64,000 nt of DNA from Achromobacter sp. B7 (GTDB lineage Bacteria; Pseudomonadota; Gammaproteobacteria; Burkholderiales; Burkholderiaceae_B), in contig NZ_CP032084.1 in assembly GCF_003600685.1 (NCBI RefSeq), forward strand, positions 3,844,001 through 3,908,000. Reading direction: 5' to 3'. This document shows positions 33,578 to 43,814 of this stretch, piece by piece; position 1 is the first letter of the stretch, and each line of letters begins with the position of its first letter. A model generated the notes under the pieces. That model did no database searches. It saw nothing but the letters and a program-made list of their open reading frames with translations, and was not told the DNA's origin. A program made the translations under genes and the position numbers.

Positions 33578-34090
33578 TTACTGCGAATACGGACCCAGGA
33601 AGTCCAGCTTGCCGATCTTCACGCCGGCGTGGCGCAGGATGTCGTAAGCGGTCGTCACGTGGAAGTAGAAGTTGGGCAGCGCGAAGGTCAGCAGGTAGGT
33701 ATCGCCGCGAAATTCCGGCTTGAAGTCGCCAAAGTTGACGACGATCTGCCGGTCTTCGGCGCCTTCCACCTGTTCGGCCGTCACGCTTTGCAGGTAGGCG
33801 ATGGTGTTGGCGATGCGCTGCTGCAACTCTTCCAGGGTCTTTTCTTCGTCGGCAAACTTGGGCGCCTGCCCTTGCGACAGGCGCTGCGCCGCGAATTTGG
33901 CGGCGTCGCTGGCGCGTTGGATCTGACCGGACAGCGGGTACATGTCGGGCGCCAGGCGGGCGTTGACGAGTTCAGCGGGGTCGATGCCGGCGGCCTGGGC
34001 ATGCGCGGCCGCTTTTTCAAGCAGCGTGGCCAGCACGGTCATGCCGCGGATGAAGACAGGCACGGAAGCCTGATAAACAGAAAGAGTCAT
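33578..34090 (-). CDS. DUF1993 family protein
   Basis: 170 residues, full length for the family, mostly helical (DinB-like four-helix fold is expected). Landmarks: LSVYQASVPVFIRGM, ARLAPDMYPLSGQIQ, and the C-terminal LPNFYFHVTTAYDILRHAGV. Several histidines and a DinB-like arrangement suggest metal binding, but no function is established. It converges with the VOC gene. Upstream lies a hexamer repeat array separating it from the PHB-depolymerase-like gene. Confidence 0.9.
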   Translation of the reverse strand: MTLSVYQASVPVFIRGMTVLATLLEKAAAHAQAAGIDPAELVNARLAPDMYPLSGQIQRASDAAKFAAQRLSQGQAPKFADEEKTLEELQQRIANTIAYLQSVTAEQVEGAEDRQIVVNFGDFKPEFRGDTYLLTFALPNFYFHVTTAYDILRHAGVKIGKLDFLGPYSQ

Positions 34091-34235
34091 GGCAGAAGTT
34101 CCAGGTGGGTCCTGGCCGGCGGCTGCGTCAATGCAGCGCCAACCGGGGATGCGGCGATGTTACCGCCGCGACGAGCCATCGCCATGACGCGCCGGGTCGA
34201 CATATCCATTCCCAATCGGCGAACAATCGGTAGCT

Positions 34236-34319
34236 GGGTCCACGTCCTGGGTCGGGTCCAAGTCCTGGGTCGGGTCCGGATCTGGGTCGGGAGCTGGCCT
34301 GGGTCCGAGTCCGCGTCCG
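34236..34319. repeat. 6-bp degenerate tandem repeat, 14 units
   Basis: Hexamers of GGGTCC/TGGGTC/AAGTCC/CGTCCG type, with a higher-order 18-bp block (tgggtc gggtcc aagtcc) partly repeated. It ends 14 nt before the stop codon of the PHB-depolymerase-like gene, in the gap upstream of the DUF1993 gene. Confidence 0.8.
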
Positions 34320-34333
34320 CGCTCACTGCCTGC

Positions 34334-35443
34334 TCAGGCCCCGGCCCCCGGTTCGCCCGCCCCCACGCGCCGCAGTCCCTGAAAAAACCGCCACACCAAC
34401 GCCGACGCATCCGGGCCGTTGCGGGCGTGGTACTTCACCGACGGATCGCCGCCGCTCCAGGCGTGTTCCAGCCGCGTGATCTCGCACAGGCGCAGCACCG
34501 TCTTGCGTCCCCGCGTAAGGTCCACGCGGCGATAGGCCTTCTCGGACCCCAAACCCAGCACACGCTCGATGGGCATGTCCTCGGGGCGCGGGTGGTTCAA
34601 GGCGCGAAACTGCTCGAACAATTGCTTGGCGTTGCGCGGGGCCACCGCCGGGTCCAGCTGGCCGTGCAGGATCAGCGCGGGCATGCCCAGCTCGAACGCA
34701 GCGGGGTCCGCCACGTCACGCACCAGCGACGGCAACGGCTTGAGCGAGCCGCGCCGCATGGTGCTGATGCCGGCGGCGGCACTATGGGCGTCGCCCACCA
34801 CCGGACCGGAATGCATGGCCACGGCAGCGATCAACGACGGGTGCCGCAGCGCCACCAGCGCCGCCATGCCGGCGCCCGCGGACAGGCCGGCCACATACAC
34901 GCGTTCGGGATCCAGCCCATGCCGCGCCACTTCTGATTCGATCAACGCCGCAATCAGGTCTGCCTCGGCGCCGCCATGGGCGTCATCGGGTTGGAACCAG
35001 CGCCAGCAGCGCTGCACCTGGCGCGTCATGGATTGCTGCGGGTACAGCACCATGAAGCCGCCGGCGTCCGCCCATTGGTTCATGCGCGTGCCGCGTGCGA
35101 AAGCCAGCGCGGTCTGCCGGCAACCGTGCAGCATCACCACAACCGGCATACGACCCGGCGTGGCCCCGGCCGGGGTGTAACGCGCAAACGTCAGCTGCCG
35201 CCCCTTGCCGTCGGAAAATTGACGCGTGCCTTCCCAGCGCCCGTTGCCCAGCGATGGGGTCGCGGGCTGACGGGTCGCGGCAGCGGAAGACGCGGTCTTG
35301 GTAGCGGTCTTGGTAGCGCTCTTGCGTGGGGTGGTGGCGCGCTTTCTGGCGGGCTTGGGCGATGCCATGCGCAGCGCCGTGCGCTGTAGCTTGCTGATCT
35401 TCTTTGCGGCTTTGAAAAACAGATTGGAAAAACTGCGCGCCAT
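34334..35443 (-). CDS. PHB depolymerase family esterase
   Basis: 369 residues from the ATG at 35443. The N-terminal ~65 residues are basic and low-complexity (KSATKTATKTASS, partly a 12-bp repeat). The esterase domain has VVVMLHGCRQTALAFARGTRMNQWAD, typical of the PHB-depolymerase group, lipase box GLSAGAGM, LILHGQLDPAV with the likely catalytic Asp, and a late histidine in LEHAWSGGD. Enzymes of this family cleave poly(3-hydroxybutyrate), feruloyl or acetyl-xylan esters. No signal peptide is evident, so intracellular activity is possible. The basic tail resembles polymer-granule or nucleic-acid-binding tails, an inference only. Confidence 0.88.
   Translation of the reverse strand: MARSFSNLFFKAAKKISKLQRTALRMASPKPARKRATTPRKSATKTATKTASSAAATRQPATPSLGNGRWEGTRQFSDGKGRQLTFARYTPAGATPGRMPVVVMLHGCRQTALAFARGTRMNQWADAGGFMVLYPQQSMTRQVQRCWRWFQPDDAHGGAEADLIAALIESEVARHGLDPERVYVAGLSAGAGMAALVALRHPSLIAAVAMHSGPVVGDAHSAAAGISTMRRGSLKPLPSLVRDVADPAAFELGMPALILHGQLDPAVAPRNAKQLFEQFRALNHPRPEDMPIERVLGLGSEKAYRRVDLTRGRKTVLRLCEITRLEHAWSGGDPSVKYHARNGPDASALVWRFFQGLRRVGAGEPGAGA
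35292..35327. repeat. 12-bp in-frame repeat in the PHB-depolymerase-like gene
   Basis: Two identical units of GCGGTCTTGGTA followed by a diverged GCGCTCTTGCGT. On the minus strand they encode the KSATKTATKTA-type linker. Confidence 0.75.
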
Positions 35444-35860
35444 TGGTAGGCCTCGGCCAGTAAACCTGCTTGAACCTTCCCGGCGTAGCCGGGGCCACCT
35501 GTCGCCATGGCGCACAGGCCACCAGCGCGACGGCGATGGTCAGATCGGTAAGGATATCCGTTGCGTCTTGCGCGACTGCGCGAGCGCGGGTGCGAGCCCA
35601 GAAAAAAGAACGTGGTCGCCTCTGTGGGCGGTAGAACTCAATCAAACGGTGTCGGTAAAACAGCCGCAGGAAATGTATCACAGGGTAACCAGCGTTCCCA
35701 CCCTTTTGTCCCGAGCGTGGCAGCGCCTATTGCTGAAAATCAAAGCGATGCGGCTTTGCGACCGACTGGACGCCGCCGTGGCGTTGAGCCCGGCACGCAA
35801 AGCGCTTAAGGTGATGACCTTGCAACCCCCATCACGTATCACGCATTCACCAGACGCACC
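35444..35860. other. Intergenic region, no gene seen
   Basis: 417 nt between the start of the PHB-depolymerase-like gene and the hemolysin III gene (divergent). It is less GC-rich than its surroundings (35580-35700). Open frames here lack an RBS and family resemblance. It probably holds the two divergent promoters; no specific box was recognised. Confidence 0.6.
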
Positions 35861-36505
35861 ATGTTTCCCAACGACAGACCCCAGACCCTGGGCGAAGAAA
35901 TCGCCAACACCATCAGCCACGGGATCGGCGCGGTAGGCGCTTTGGCCGCCGCGCCCATTTTGATCGTGGCCGCCGTGCGCCAGGGCGACGCGGCCTTCAT
36001 CGCGGGGGCCGCGGTGTTCGCGGCGTCGATGTGCCTGTTGTACCTGGCGTCCACCATCTATCACGCGCTGCCGCTGTGCCGCGCCAAGCAGATTTTCAAC
36101 GTCCTGGACCATTCGGCCATCTACCTGCTGATCGCCGGTACGTACACGCCGTTTGCGCTGGGCGCGCTGCGCGGGCCGTGGGGCTGGACGCTGTTCGGCC
36201 TGGTCTGGGCCATGGCCTTGCTGGGCGTGGGCCTGAAAGCCAGCAAACGCTTGAACCGGCCGGCGCTGTCCACCGGGCTGTACCTGGCGATGGGCTGGCT
36301 GGTGGTCATTGCCATCAAGCCGCTGATCGAAAGCGTGCCCACGGGCGGGCTGGGCTGGTTGGTGGCGGGCGGTCTGGCGTATACCGGCGGCGTCGTGTTC
36401 TTCGTGTTCGACAACCGTTGGCGCTACGGCCACTTCATCTGGCATCTATTCGTGCTGGCGGGCACCGTGTGCCACTTCTTCGCCGTGCTCTGGTACGCGG
36501 CGTGA
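35861..36505 (+). CDS. Hemolysin III / PAQR family membrane protein
   Basis: 214 residues with seven predicted helices. Family motifs: EEIANTISHGIGAVGALAA at the N-terminus, LYLASTIYHALPLCRAKQIFNVLDHSAIYLLIAGTYTPF (conserved His and Asp), and a final GHFIWHLFVLAGTVCHFFAVLW with the metal-binding histidines. Bacterial members (YqfA/HlyIII) are inner-membrane proteins, likely metal-dependent hydrolases related to PAQR receptors, and affect membrane lipid homeostasis; haemolysis is not their established role. Confidence 0.93.
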   Translation: MFPNDRPQTLGEEIANTISHGIGAVGALAAAPILIVAAVRQGDAAFIAGAAVFAASMCLLYLASTIYHALPLCRAKQIFNVLDHSAIYLLIAGTYTPFALGALRGPWGWTLFGLVWAMALLGVGLKASKRLNRPALSTGLYLAMGWLVVIAIKPLIESVPTGGLGWLVAGGLAYTGGVVFFVFDNRWRYGHFIWHLFVLAGTVCHFFAVLWYAA

Positions 36506-36523
36506 CGGGCAGGCCACAGGCCG

Positions 36524-37291
36524 CTACCCGCCGCGCAAGTAGTCCGTGGGCGACTGGCCCAGCACGCGTCGGAACATCGTTGAGAACGCCGCAGGGCTTT
36601 GGTAGCCGAAGTCCAGTGCAATGGTGGTGACGGCCCCGCCCGCAGCCAGCCTTGCAAGCGCCAGCACCACGCAGGCGCGTTGGCGCCATTCGGAAAACGT
36701 CATGCCCGTTTGGCGGCGGAAATAGCGGCTGAAGGTGCGCGGGCTCATGTGCAGGCGCGCGGCCCATGCGTCGGGCGGCGTGCGCGCATCCGGCGCGGCG
36801 ATAAAGGCGCGGCACAGCGGCGCCAGCTTCTTGTCGCGAGGCAGCGGAATGTGCAGCGGCAACACCGGCGCACGGTCGATTTCATGCAGCAGCAAGGCCG
36901 CCAACGCGCCATCGCGCCCGCCTGACGCATACGCAGCGGGCATGTCCACCGCTTCCAGCAACAGCTGCCGCAGCAGCGGCGATACCTCGATTACCTCGCA
37001 GGCCTGGCGCCCTGCCCGCGCGGCATCTGGCTCGATATACGCGCTACGCGTGCTGACCTCCAGCATGCGCACCTGATGCGTCACCCCTGCCGGAATCCAC
37101 ACCGCGCGCTGGGGCGGCACCACCCAGTTGCCATCGCGTGTGGACACCTGCATCACGCCGGTCGCGCCGTACAGCAGTTGCGCGCGGCGGTGCGAATGCG
37201 CGGGCAGCACATGGCCGGTCGGATAGTCATTGCCGATGGCAACCACGGCGCGGTCCAGCTGATCGTAGCGGTCGATGTGCGTATTGCGCAT
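36524..37291 (-). CDS. AraC-family transcriptional regulator with cupin domain
   Basis: 255 residues from the ATG at 37291. The N-terminal cupin has YPTGHVLPAHSHRRAQLLYGATG and VVPPQRAVWIPAGVTHQVRM. The C-terminal AraC HTH pair includes LHMSPRTFSRYFRRQTGMTFSEWRQRA and IALDFGYQSPAAFSTMFRRVLGQSP. It is divergent from the TSUP permease gene (37479), which it may regulate. The stop is 18 nt from the convergent hemolysin III gene. Confidence 0.92.
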   Translation of the reverse strand: MRNTHIDRYDQLDRAVVAIGNDYPTGHVLPAHSHRRAQLLYGATGVMQVSTRDGNWVVPPQRAVWIPAGVTHQVRMLEVSTRSAYIEPDAARAGRQACEVIEVSPLLRQLLLEAVDMPAAYASGGRDGALAALLLHEIDRAPVLPLHIPLPRDKKLAPLCRAFIAAPDARTPPDAWAARLHMSPRTFSRYFRRQTGMTFSEWRQRACVVLALARLAAGGAVTTIALDFGYQSPAAFSTMFRRVLGQSPTDYLRGG

Positions 37292-37478
37292 GGCGGGAGC
37301 GGGGGGTGGGAGCGTGCGGTGGAAGAGAGGGGGCTGGAGTGCGGGGCTGGAGCGCGGGTCGGGAAATGTGCAGCCCGGCACCCGGCTTGGCCGAAACGCA
37401 AACATTATTGTCCAAAGCACGAAAGCCGGCCACCACATCCTTTCGTATCGTGACGACTTCCCAACCTGGACCCGTCCG

Positions 37479-38294
37479 ATGCTCTACCTGATACTGGCTT
37501 TCTTTGGCTGCGCCAGCGGCGTCACCACCGTGCTGTTCGGCTTTGGCGGCGGCTTTGTCGTGGTGCCGGTGTTGTATGGCGTGTTGACCGCCGCGCATGG
37601 CGCGGACGACGCCGTCGGGGCATCGGCCATGCACATTGCCGTGGCCACCTCAACCTGCGTCATGGTCGTCAACGCCATCGCCGCCACGCGCCGCCAGCAG
37701 CGCGCGGGCAACCTGGTTCGCGCCTATATCTGGCCTCTGGCGGGGTACATCGCGGTGGGCGCATTGGTGGGCGCGTTGGCGGCCACGCATGCCAGTGGCA
37801 CGCTGGTGCGCTGGGCCTTCGTGGCTTACCTGGCGGTGACGATTCTGGACTGCCTGCTGCGCCAGGGGTTCCTTGCGCAAGCCGACGGGGCCGACGCGGT
37901 GCCGTTGAGCCCAGGCGTGGTGGTGGGCGGCGGCGTGGTGATCGGCATCGTGGCCACGTTCCTGGGCGTGGGCGGCAGCGTGATGACGGTGCCCTTGCTG
38001 CGTCGGCGCGGCCTGCCGATGGCCAAGGCGGCGGCCATGGCCAACCCGTTGACGATACCCGTCGCCATCGTTGGCACCGTGGCCTACATGGCGGCGGCGC
38101 GCGATCTGCCCGCGCCGCTTGCGCCTTGGATCATCGGCTATGTCGACCTGCTGGCCTTCGCCGTGCTGGCGCTGGGCGCGCTACTGGGCATCCGCCTGGC
38201 GGCGCCGCTGATTCCGCGCCTGCCCGACCGCCTGCATGCGCGTGTCTACATCGCGTTGCTGGTGTCGGTGATGCTGGCCATGCTGCTGATGTAA
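37479..38294 (+). CDS. TSUP family permease (TauE/SafE-like)
   Basis: 271 residues from the ATG at 37479, about eight helices in two related halves. Conserved glycine-rich motifs GVTTVLFGFGGGFVVVPVL in the first half and GIVATFLGVGGSVMTVPLL in the second are the family signature. Members export or import sulfite, sulfoacetate or other organosulfur anions; here the substrate is unknown. The longer frame upstream is noncoding. Divergent AraC regulator at 36524. Confidence 0.92.
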   Translation: MLYLILAFFGCASGVTTVLFGFGGGFVVVPVLYGVLTAAHGADDAVGASAMHIAVATSTCVMVVNAIAATRRQQRAGNLVRAYIWPLAGYIAVGALVGALAATHASGTLVRWAFVAYLAVTILDCLLRQGFLAQADGADAVPLSPGVVVGGGVVIGIVATFLGVGGSVMTVPLLRRRGLPMAKAAAMANPLTIPVAIVGTVAYMAAARDLPAPLAPWIIGYVDLLAFAVLALGALLGIRLAAPLIPRLPDRLHARVYIALLVSVMLAMLLM

Positions 38295-38537
38295 CGGCGC
38301 CGCGCGCCGCGACGCCAGCACCACCTTCGGCGGAAAACCGGCACACCTGCGGAAACATCGCGGCCAGCAGCGACTACGAAACCACGCAAAACGTTTCCGA
38401 ACCGCCCCCCCGGCCCCCCTCCTGACAGGCTGCCCGCCATCGTGTCCTGCCGACACAGGAAAACACATCGCGAAACTTGTCCCATGGCGGTTGTGGTCGT
38501 CATCATGGTCGGACATTAACCGGAACACGGAGGTTTC

Positions 38538-38930
38538 ATGCAGCGTTCCAAATACGCATTCCTATCCGCCGCCATCTTGTCGACGGCGCTGTCCGGTGCA
38601 GCGGCCATGGCGCAAAACGCCAGCCAGCCGCCGGCGCAACCGCAGATGGCCCCCGCCATCACGCAACCCACCGACCAGCAATTGCAGCGCTTCGCATCGG
38701 CATCGCAAAAGGTCTCGGGCGTGGTTGACGAATACCGCCCGAAGGTCGACGCCGCCAAGACCGATGACGCCAAGCAGAAGGTCGTGCAAGAAGCCGACGC
38801 CAAGATGGTGCAGCTGGTGCGCGCCGACGGCCTGACGGTGGAAGAATTCAACGGGATCGGCCAAGCCGTGCAACAGAATCCGCAGCTCAAGCAGCGGGTG
38901 ATGAGCATGAGCAAAGGCGCGCCCAAGTAG
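38538..38930 (+). CDS. Exported DUF4168 protein
   Basis: 130 residues. Signal peptide of about 25 residues (YAFLSAAILSTALSGAAAMAQ). A Pro/Gln-rich linker is followed by the helical DUF4168 domain: DQQLQRFASASQKVSGVVDEY, DAKMVQLVRADGLTVEEFNGI and QQNPQLKQRVMSM. Periplasmic, function unknown. GGAGG 7-11 nt before the ATG is a strong RBS. A clear terminator follows, so it is likely a single-gene transcript. Confidence 0.92.
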   Translation: MQRSKYAFLSAAILSTALSGAAAMAQNASQPPAQPQMAPAITQPTDQQLQRFASASQKVSGVVDEYRPKVDAAKTDDAKQKVVQEADAKMVQLVRADGLTVEEFNGIGQAVQQNPQLKQRVMSMSKGAPK

Positions 38931-38974
38931 GGCAACCAAAGCAGGGCAAGGCTGGACCGGGGATTGTCCAGCCT

Positions 38975-39007
38975 GCGCCACGCGTCCCTTGGGCGCGTGG
39001 CGCTTTT
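38975..39007 (+). terminator. Rho-independent terminator after the DUF4168 gene
   Basis: Perfect 10-bp stem (GCGCCACGCG 38975-38984 with CGCGTGGCGC 38994-39003), 9-nt loop, then TTTT. Confidence 0.88.
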
Positions 39008-39102
39008 CATTGGCGCTTTTCCTTGACGTTTCCCGCACGGGCGCAAAGCAGTATCCTGGCAGCCGGTTTGCATTCGACCCACTCGGCAAGGAGCACGGCA
39101 TC

Positions 39103-39801
39103 TTGACCCCGGACATCACCCTGTATGACCTGGCTGGCGCGGACGAGTCGCTGCGCTTCAGCCCGCACTGCTGGAAAACGCACATGGCGCTGGCGCACAA
39201 AGGCCTGTCGGCCAAGACCGTGCCCTGGCGTTTCACGGAAAAGGAAGCCATCGATTTTTCCGGCCAGAAGCTGGTGCCCGTGCTGGTGCACGGCGAACAC
39301 GTGGTCAGCGATTCGTGGCGCATTGCCTGCTATCTGGAAGACACGTTCCCCGAGCGGCCCTCGCTATTTAACGGCGCGGGCGGGCGCGCGGTCAGCCTGT
39401 TTGCGAACGCCTGGGCCGACACCACCTTGGTGCCCGTGCTGGCGCGCTTGCTGCTGCCGGCCATCCACGGGCTGATCCACGAGAAAGACAAGGACTATTT
39501 CCGCGCCTCGCGCGAAAAGCGCTTTGGCCGTCTGGAAGACCTGCCGGCGGGTTACGACGAGCAGATCGGTGCGCTGCGCGCTGCGCTGCTGCCCTTGCGT
39601 CACACCTTGGCCCGGCAAGCTTTTCTGTCGGGCGAGCAGCACGGGTATGCCGACTACGCGGTCTTTGGCATGTTCATGTGGGCGCGCTGCACCAGCACGC
39701 TGGAACTGCTGGAGGCCGACGACCCGGTGTATGCCTGGCGCGAGCAGTTGCTGGACGCCTTCGACGGCCTGGCGCGCCGTGCGCCGGCCGTTGCTGGCTG
39801 A
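39103..39801 (+). CDS. Glutathione S-transferase family protein
   Basis: 232 residues if started at the TTG at 39103, which has AAGGAG 9-14 nt upstream; the longer ATG frame (38989) overlaps the terminator hairpin and is unlikely. The thioredoxin-like N-terminal domain has LRFSPHCWKTHMALAHKGL (Ser/Cys region of the active site) and the glutathione-site QKLVPVLVHGEHVVSDSWRIACYLE. A helical C-terminal domain follows (EQHGYADYAVFGMFMWARC). Fungal and bacterial relatives include beta-etherase-like GSTs. Substrate unknown. Confidence 0.88.
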   Translation: MTPDITLYDLAGADESLRFSPHCWKTHMALAHKGLSAKTVPWRFTEKEAIDFSGQKLVPVLVHGEHVVSDSWRIACYLEDTFPERPSLFNGAGGRAVSLFANAWADTTLVPVLARLLLPAIHGLIHEKDKDYFRASREKRFGRLEDLPAGYDEQIGALRAALLPLRHTLARQAFLSGEQHGYADYAVFGMFMWARCTSTLELLEADDPVYAWREQLLDAFDGLARRAPAVAG

Positions 39802-39811
39802 TCGAGCTGAT

Positions 39812-39846
39812 CGGTCGGGGCGGTTGGGACCGTCCCGACCGTTTGA
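39812..39846 (+). terminator. Hairpin between GST and ABC permease genes
   Basis: Stem CGGTCGGG (39812-39819) with CCCGACCG (39834-39841), a 14-nt loop that can pair further, then GTTTGATT. Probable terminator of the GST gene, adjoining the convergent permease stop. Confidence 0.6.
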
Positions 39847-40604
39847 TTAGGTCTTCAGGCGATAACCCGTCTTGAAGATCCAGCGCACGCCGATCAGGCA
39901 GGCCAGCAGGAACACCAGCGTCATGCCCACGCTGACGCCGACGCTGACGTCCGACACGCCGTAGAACGCCCAGCGAAAGCCGCTGACCAGATAGACCACG
40001 GGGTTGAACAGCGTGGCGGTCTGCCAGAACGGCGGCAGCATCTTGATGGAATAGAAGGTGCCGCCCAGGAACGTCAACGGCGTGACGATCATCAGCGGAA
40101 TGATTTGCAGCTTCTCGAACCCATCGGCCCAGACGCCGATGATGAAGCCGAACAGGCTGAACGTCACCGCCGTCAACACCAGAAAGCCCAGCATCCAGAT
40201 GGGGTGCGCGATGTCGAACGACACGAACAGGCGCGCCGTGGCCAGCATGATCAGCCCCAGGATGATGGACTTGCTGGCGGCCGCCCCCACATACCCCATG
40301 ACGATTTCCACGTACGAGATGGGCGCCGAATGGATTTCGTAGATGGTGCCGGAAAAGCGCGGCATATAGATGCCAAAGGACGCGTTGGCGATGCTTTGCG
40401 TCAGCAGCGACAGCATGATCATGCCCGGCACGATGAAGGCGCCGTAGCTGACCCCGTCGATCTCGACCATGTGCGAACCGATGGCGGACCCGAACACCAC
40501 GAAATACAGCGACGTGGAGATCACGGGCGACAGCACGCTTTGCATCAGCGTGCGCCAGGCACGGGCCATTTCAAACAGGTAGATAGCGCGAATGGCGTAG
40601 AAGT

Positions 40605-40608
<4 letters not shown>
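39847..40608 (-). CDS. ABC-2 type transporter permease (YadH-like)
   Basis: 253 residues, six helices. Matches the YadH/NodJ-type permease: [38 protein letters not shown], and the C-terminal [20 protein letters not shown] followed by [16 protein letters not shown], which is the most conserved part. Partner of the ATPase gene upstream, with a 4-nt ATGA overlap (40605-40608). Together they form an exporter whose substrate (lipid, polysaccharide or drug) is unknown. Confidence 0.93.
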
Positions 40609-41540
<932 letters not shown>

Positions 41541-41689
41541 CGTGATCGATAGCCGGGAATTTTACTCGTTACCCTGGCGCCGCTTGGTCGACGTGGTGGA
41601 ACGCTGTGTTTGGGCCCCGGCAGCGAGGCCGGGCCGGGGCCGCGCGATGCGCGCACGGGCGACGCAGCCGCCCTTCGAAGACAAGCCTG

Positions 41690-42622
41690 TTACCGCCCCC
41701 AGCGCAACACCAGCGGCTCCAGCCGCCGCGCCGTTTCCAGCAGGCCCTGGCGCACGTCGTCGCGCATCGGCGGAAACGGATGCCGGGGCGCGTCGCAATC
41801 GATCACGCCGCCCGCCTTCATCAGCGCCTTGGCCGTCAGGATGCCGCCCTGGCGGTTTTCGTAGTTGATCAGCGGCAGCCAGCGTTCGTACAGCCGGTAG
41901 GCCTCGTCGCGCCGGCCGTCGCGGTGCGCCTCGATGATGGGGCGGATGCCGTCGGCAAAGCCGCCGCCCGTCATCGACCCGGTGGCGCCCGCGTCCAGGT
42001 CCGGCAGCAACGTGATGGCTTCTTCGCCATCCCAGGGCCCTTCCACCGCTGCGCCGCCCAGCGCAATCAGGTCGCGCAGCTTCGAGGCCGCGCCCGCCGT
42101 TTCGATCTTGAAGTACGACACCTGTTCAATTTCGCGCGCCATCCTGGCCAGCAGCGCGGCGGACAGCGGCGTGCCTGCCACCGGGGCATCCTGGATCATG
42201 ATGGGTATGTCCACCGCGTCCGACACCTGCTGGAAAAACCCTTCGATTTGCGCCTCGGGCACCCGGATCGTGGCGCCGTGATACGGCGGCATGATCATCA
42301 ACATGGCCGCGCCCTGCTCTTGCGCGCGGCGGCTGCGCGCCGCACACACGCGCGTGCCGAAGTGCGTGGTCGTCACAATCACCGGCACGCGACCGGCCAC
42401 GTGTTCCAGGATGGTTCGCGTCAGCACTTCCCGTTCATCGTCCGACAACACGAACTGCTCCGAGAAATTGGCCAGGATGCACAGGCCGTCCACGCCGGAA
42501 TCGATCATGAAATCCACCGCGCGCTTCTGGCTGGGCAGGTCCAGCTCGCCTGATTCCGTGAACGTGGTGGGCACTACCGGGAAGATGCCGCGATAGCGCG
42601 GCGCCTGGGATATGGCAGTCAT
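41690..42622 (-). CDS. DapA/NAL-family aldolase or dehydratase
   Basis: 310-residue TIM-barrel enzyme of the dihydrodipicolinate synthase/N-acetylneuraminate lyase family. The likely Schiff-base lysine is in VSYFKIETAG and the catalytic tyrosine in MIMPPYHGATI; the opening FPVVPTTFTESGELD is conserved. Such enzymes cleave, condense or dehydrate 2-keto-3-deoxy sugar acids. It is the last gene of an operon behind an enolase-superfamily dehydratase, whose product would be exactly such a 2-keto-3-deoxy acid. Six nt separate the two genes. Confidence 0.9.
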   Translation of the reverse strand: MTAISQAPRYRGIFPVVPTTFTESGELDLPSQKRAVDFMIDSGVDGLCILANFSEQFVLSDDEREVLTRTILEHVAGRVPVIVTTTHFGTRVCAARSRRAQEQGAAMLMIMPPYHGATIRVPEAQIEGFFQQVSDAVDIPIMIQDAPVAGTPLSAALLARMAREIEQVSYFKIETAGAASKLRDLIALGGAAVEGPWDGEEAITLLPDLDAGATGSMTGGGFADGIRPIIEAHRDGRRDEAYRLYERWLPLINYENRQGGILTAKALMKAGGVIDCDAPRHPFPPMRDDVRQGLLETARRLEPLVLRWGR

Positions 42623-42628
42623 GGCGGC

Positions 42629-43801
42629 CTACTCGATGATGTTGAAATCGTTGAGGTATTCGGTTTTCAAGGTCAGCCCCAGGCCCGGCTTGTTGTCGTC
42701 CAGGTCGATGAAGCCTTCCTTGGCGACGGGCTCGCCGTCGAAGATGTAGTAGAACAGTTCGTTGCCCACTTCCACGTCGAACATCGGAAAGTACTCGCTC
42801 ATGGGCGAGGCCAGCGTGCTCATCGTCAGGTGATAGTTGTGCATCTGGCCGGCGTGCGGAATGACCGGCACGCTATACGCTTCGCACAGCGCGTTGATCT
42901 TGTGCGCCGCCGTGATACCGCCCACGCGGTTGGTGTCGTACTGCACCACCGACACCGCCTTCCGGTCCAGCAATTGCTTGAATCCGTACAGCGAAAATTC
43001 GTGTTCGCCGCCCGAGATCGGAATCGAGGTCAGCTGGTTCAATTCGGCGTAGCCGTCGATATCGTCGGCAATGACGGGCTCTTCCAGCCAGCGCGGCTCA
43101 AATTTTTCAAGCTTGGGCAGGATGCGCTTGGCGTATTCCAGCGTCCAGCCCATATAGCATTCCAGCATCAGGTCGGTGTCGTAGCCGATGACTTCACGAA
43201 TGGCTTGGACCGACTTCAGGTTTTCAACCACGCCCTTTTGCAAGTGCGCCGGGCCGTAGCCAAAGCGCATCTTGAACGCGGTAAAGCCCTGGTCCAGATA
43301 GGTCTGCGCTTCGTCTTGCATGGCTTTCAGGTCGGTGCGGTACAGCTTGGAGTAATAGACGGGAATCTTCTCCTTGGTACGCCCGCCCAGCAGCTTGAAC
43401 ACGGGCTTGCCCACCGACTTGCCCAGGATGTCCCAGATGGCCAGGTCCACGCCCGAAATCGCCGCCATGGTTACGCCCTTGCGGCCCCACGCATGCGTGG
43501 CGCGGTACATGCGCTGCCACAGGAATTCATAGTCCCAGGGGTCCTGCCCCACCACCAGCGGCGCCAGGTACTGGTCGATGATGGCTTTGGCCACGCGCGG
43601 CGCCAGCGCCACGTTGCCCAGCCCGACGATGCCGTCGTCCGTTTCCACTTCCACCACCGTCCAGCCATGAAAGCGGAAGGTGCTCATGGTTTCCTCGCGC
43701 GAGGGCACCAGGTCCATCGCGTTGGAGCAGAAGTTGCCTTGCGGCGGCACGGTCTTGCCGGTCCATTCGAAAACGCGGGCGCGGACGGATTTGATTTTCA
43801 T
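42629..43801 (-). CDS. Enolase-superfamily acid-sugar dehydratase (L-rhamnonate dehydratase-like)
   Basis: 390 residues from the ATG at 43801 (AGGA upstream). MR/MLE N-terminal capping domain, then the barrel: [24 protein letters not shown], the metal-ligand region [30 protein letters not shown] and the C-terminal [15 protein letters not shown]. The pattern is close to the rhamnonate/fuconate dehydratase branch (the GGEH and PHAG-x-NYH pieces). Predicted reaction: dehydration of a six- or four-carbon aldonate to a 2-keto-3-deoxy acid. The exact sugar acid is not determined. Confidence 0.9.
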   Translation of the reverse strand: MKIKSVRARVFEWTGKTVPPQGNFCSNAMDLVPSREETMSTFRFHGWTVVEVETDDGIVGLGNVALAPRVAKAIIDQYLAPLVVGQDPWDYEFLWQRMYRATHAWGRKGVTMAAISGVDLAIWDILGKSVGKPVFKLLGGRTKEKIPVYYSKLYRTDLKAMQDEAQTYLDQGFTAFKMRFGYGPAHLQKGVVENLKSVQAIREVIGYDTDLMLECYMGWTLEYAKRILPKLEKFEPRWLEEPVIADDIDGYAELNQLTSIPISGGEHEFSLYGFKQLLDRKAVSVVQYDTNRVGGITAAHKINALCEAYSVPVIPHAGQMHNYHLTMSTLASPMSEYFPMFDVEVGNELFYYIFDGEPVAKEGFIDLDDNKPGLGLTLKTEYLNDFNIIE

Positions 43802-43814
43802 GGTGTGATCCTGT

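Noticed and set aside
35298..35936. Forward frame across the PHB-depolymerase start and intergenic region
   Set aside because: Half of it is antisense to a real gene and the rest has no RBS or family signal; the hemolysin III start at 35861 is well supported in another frame.
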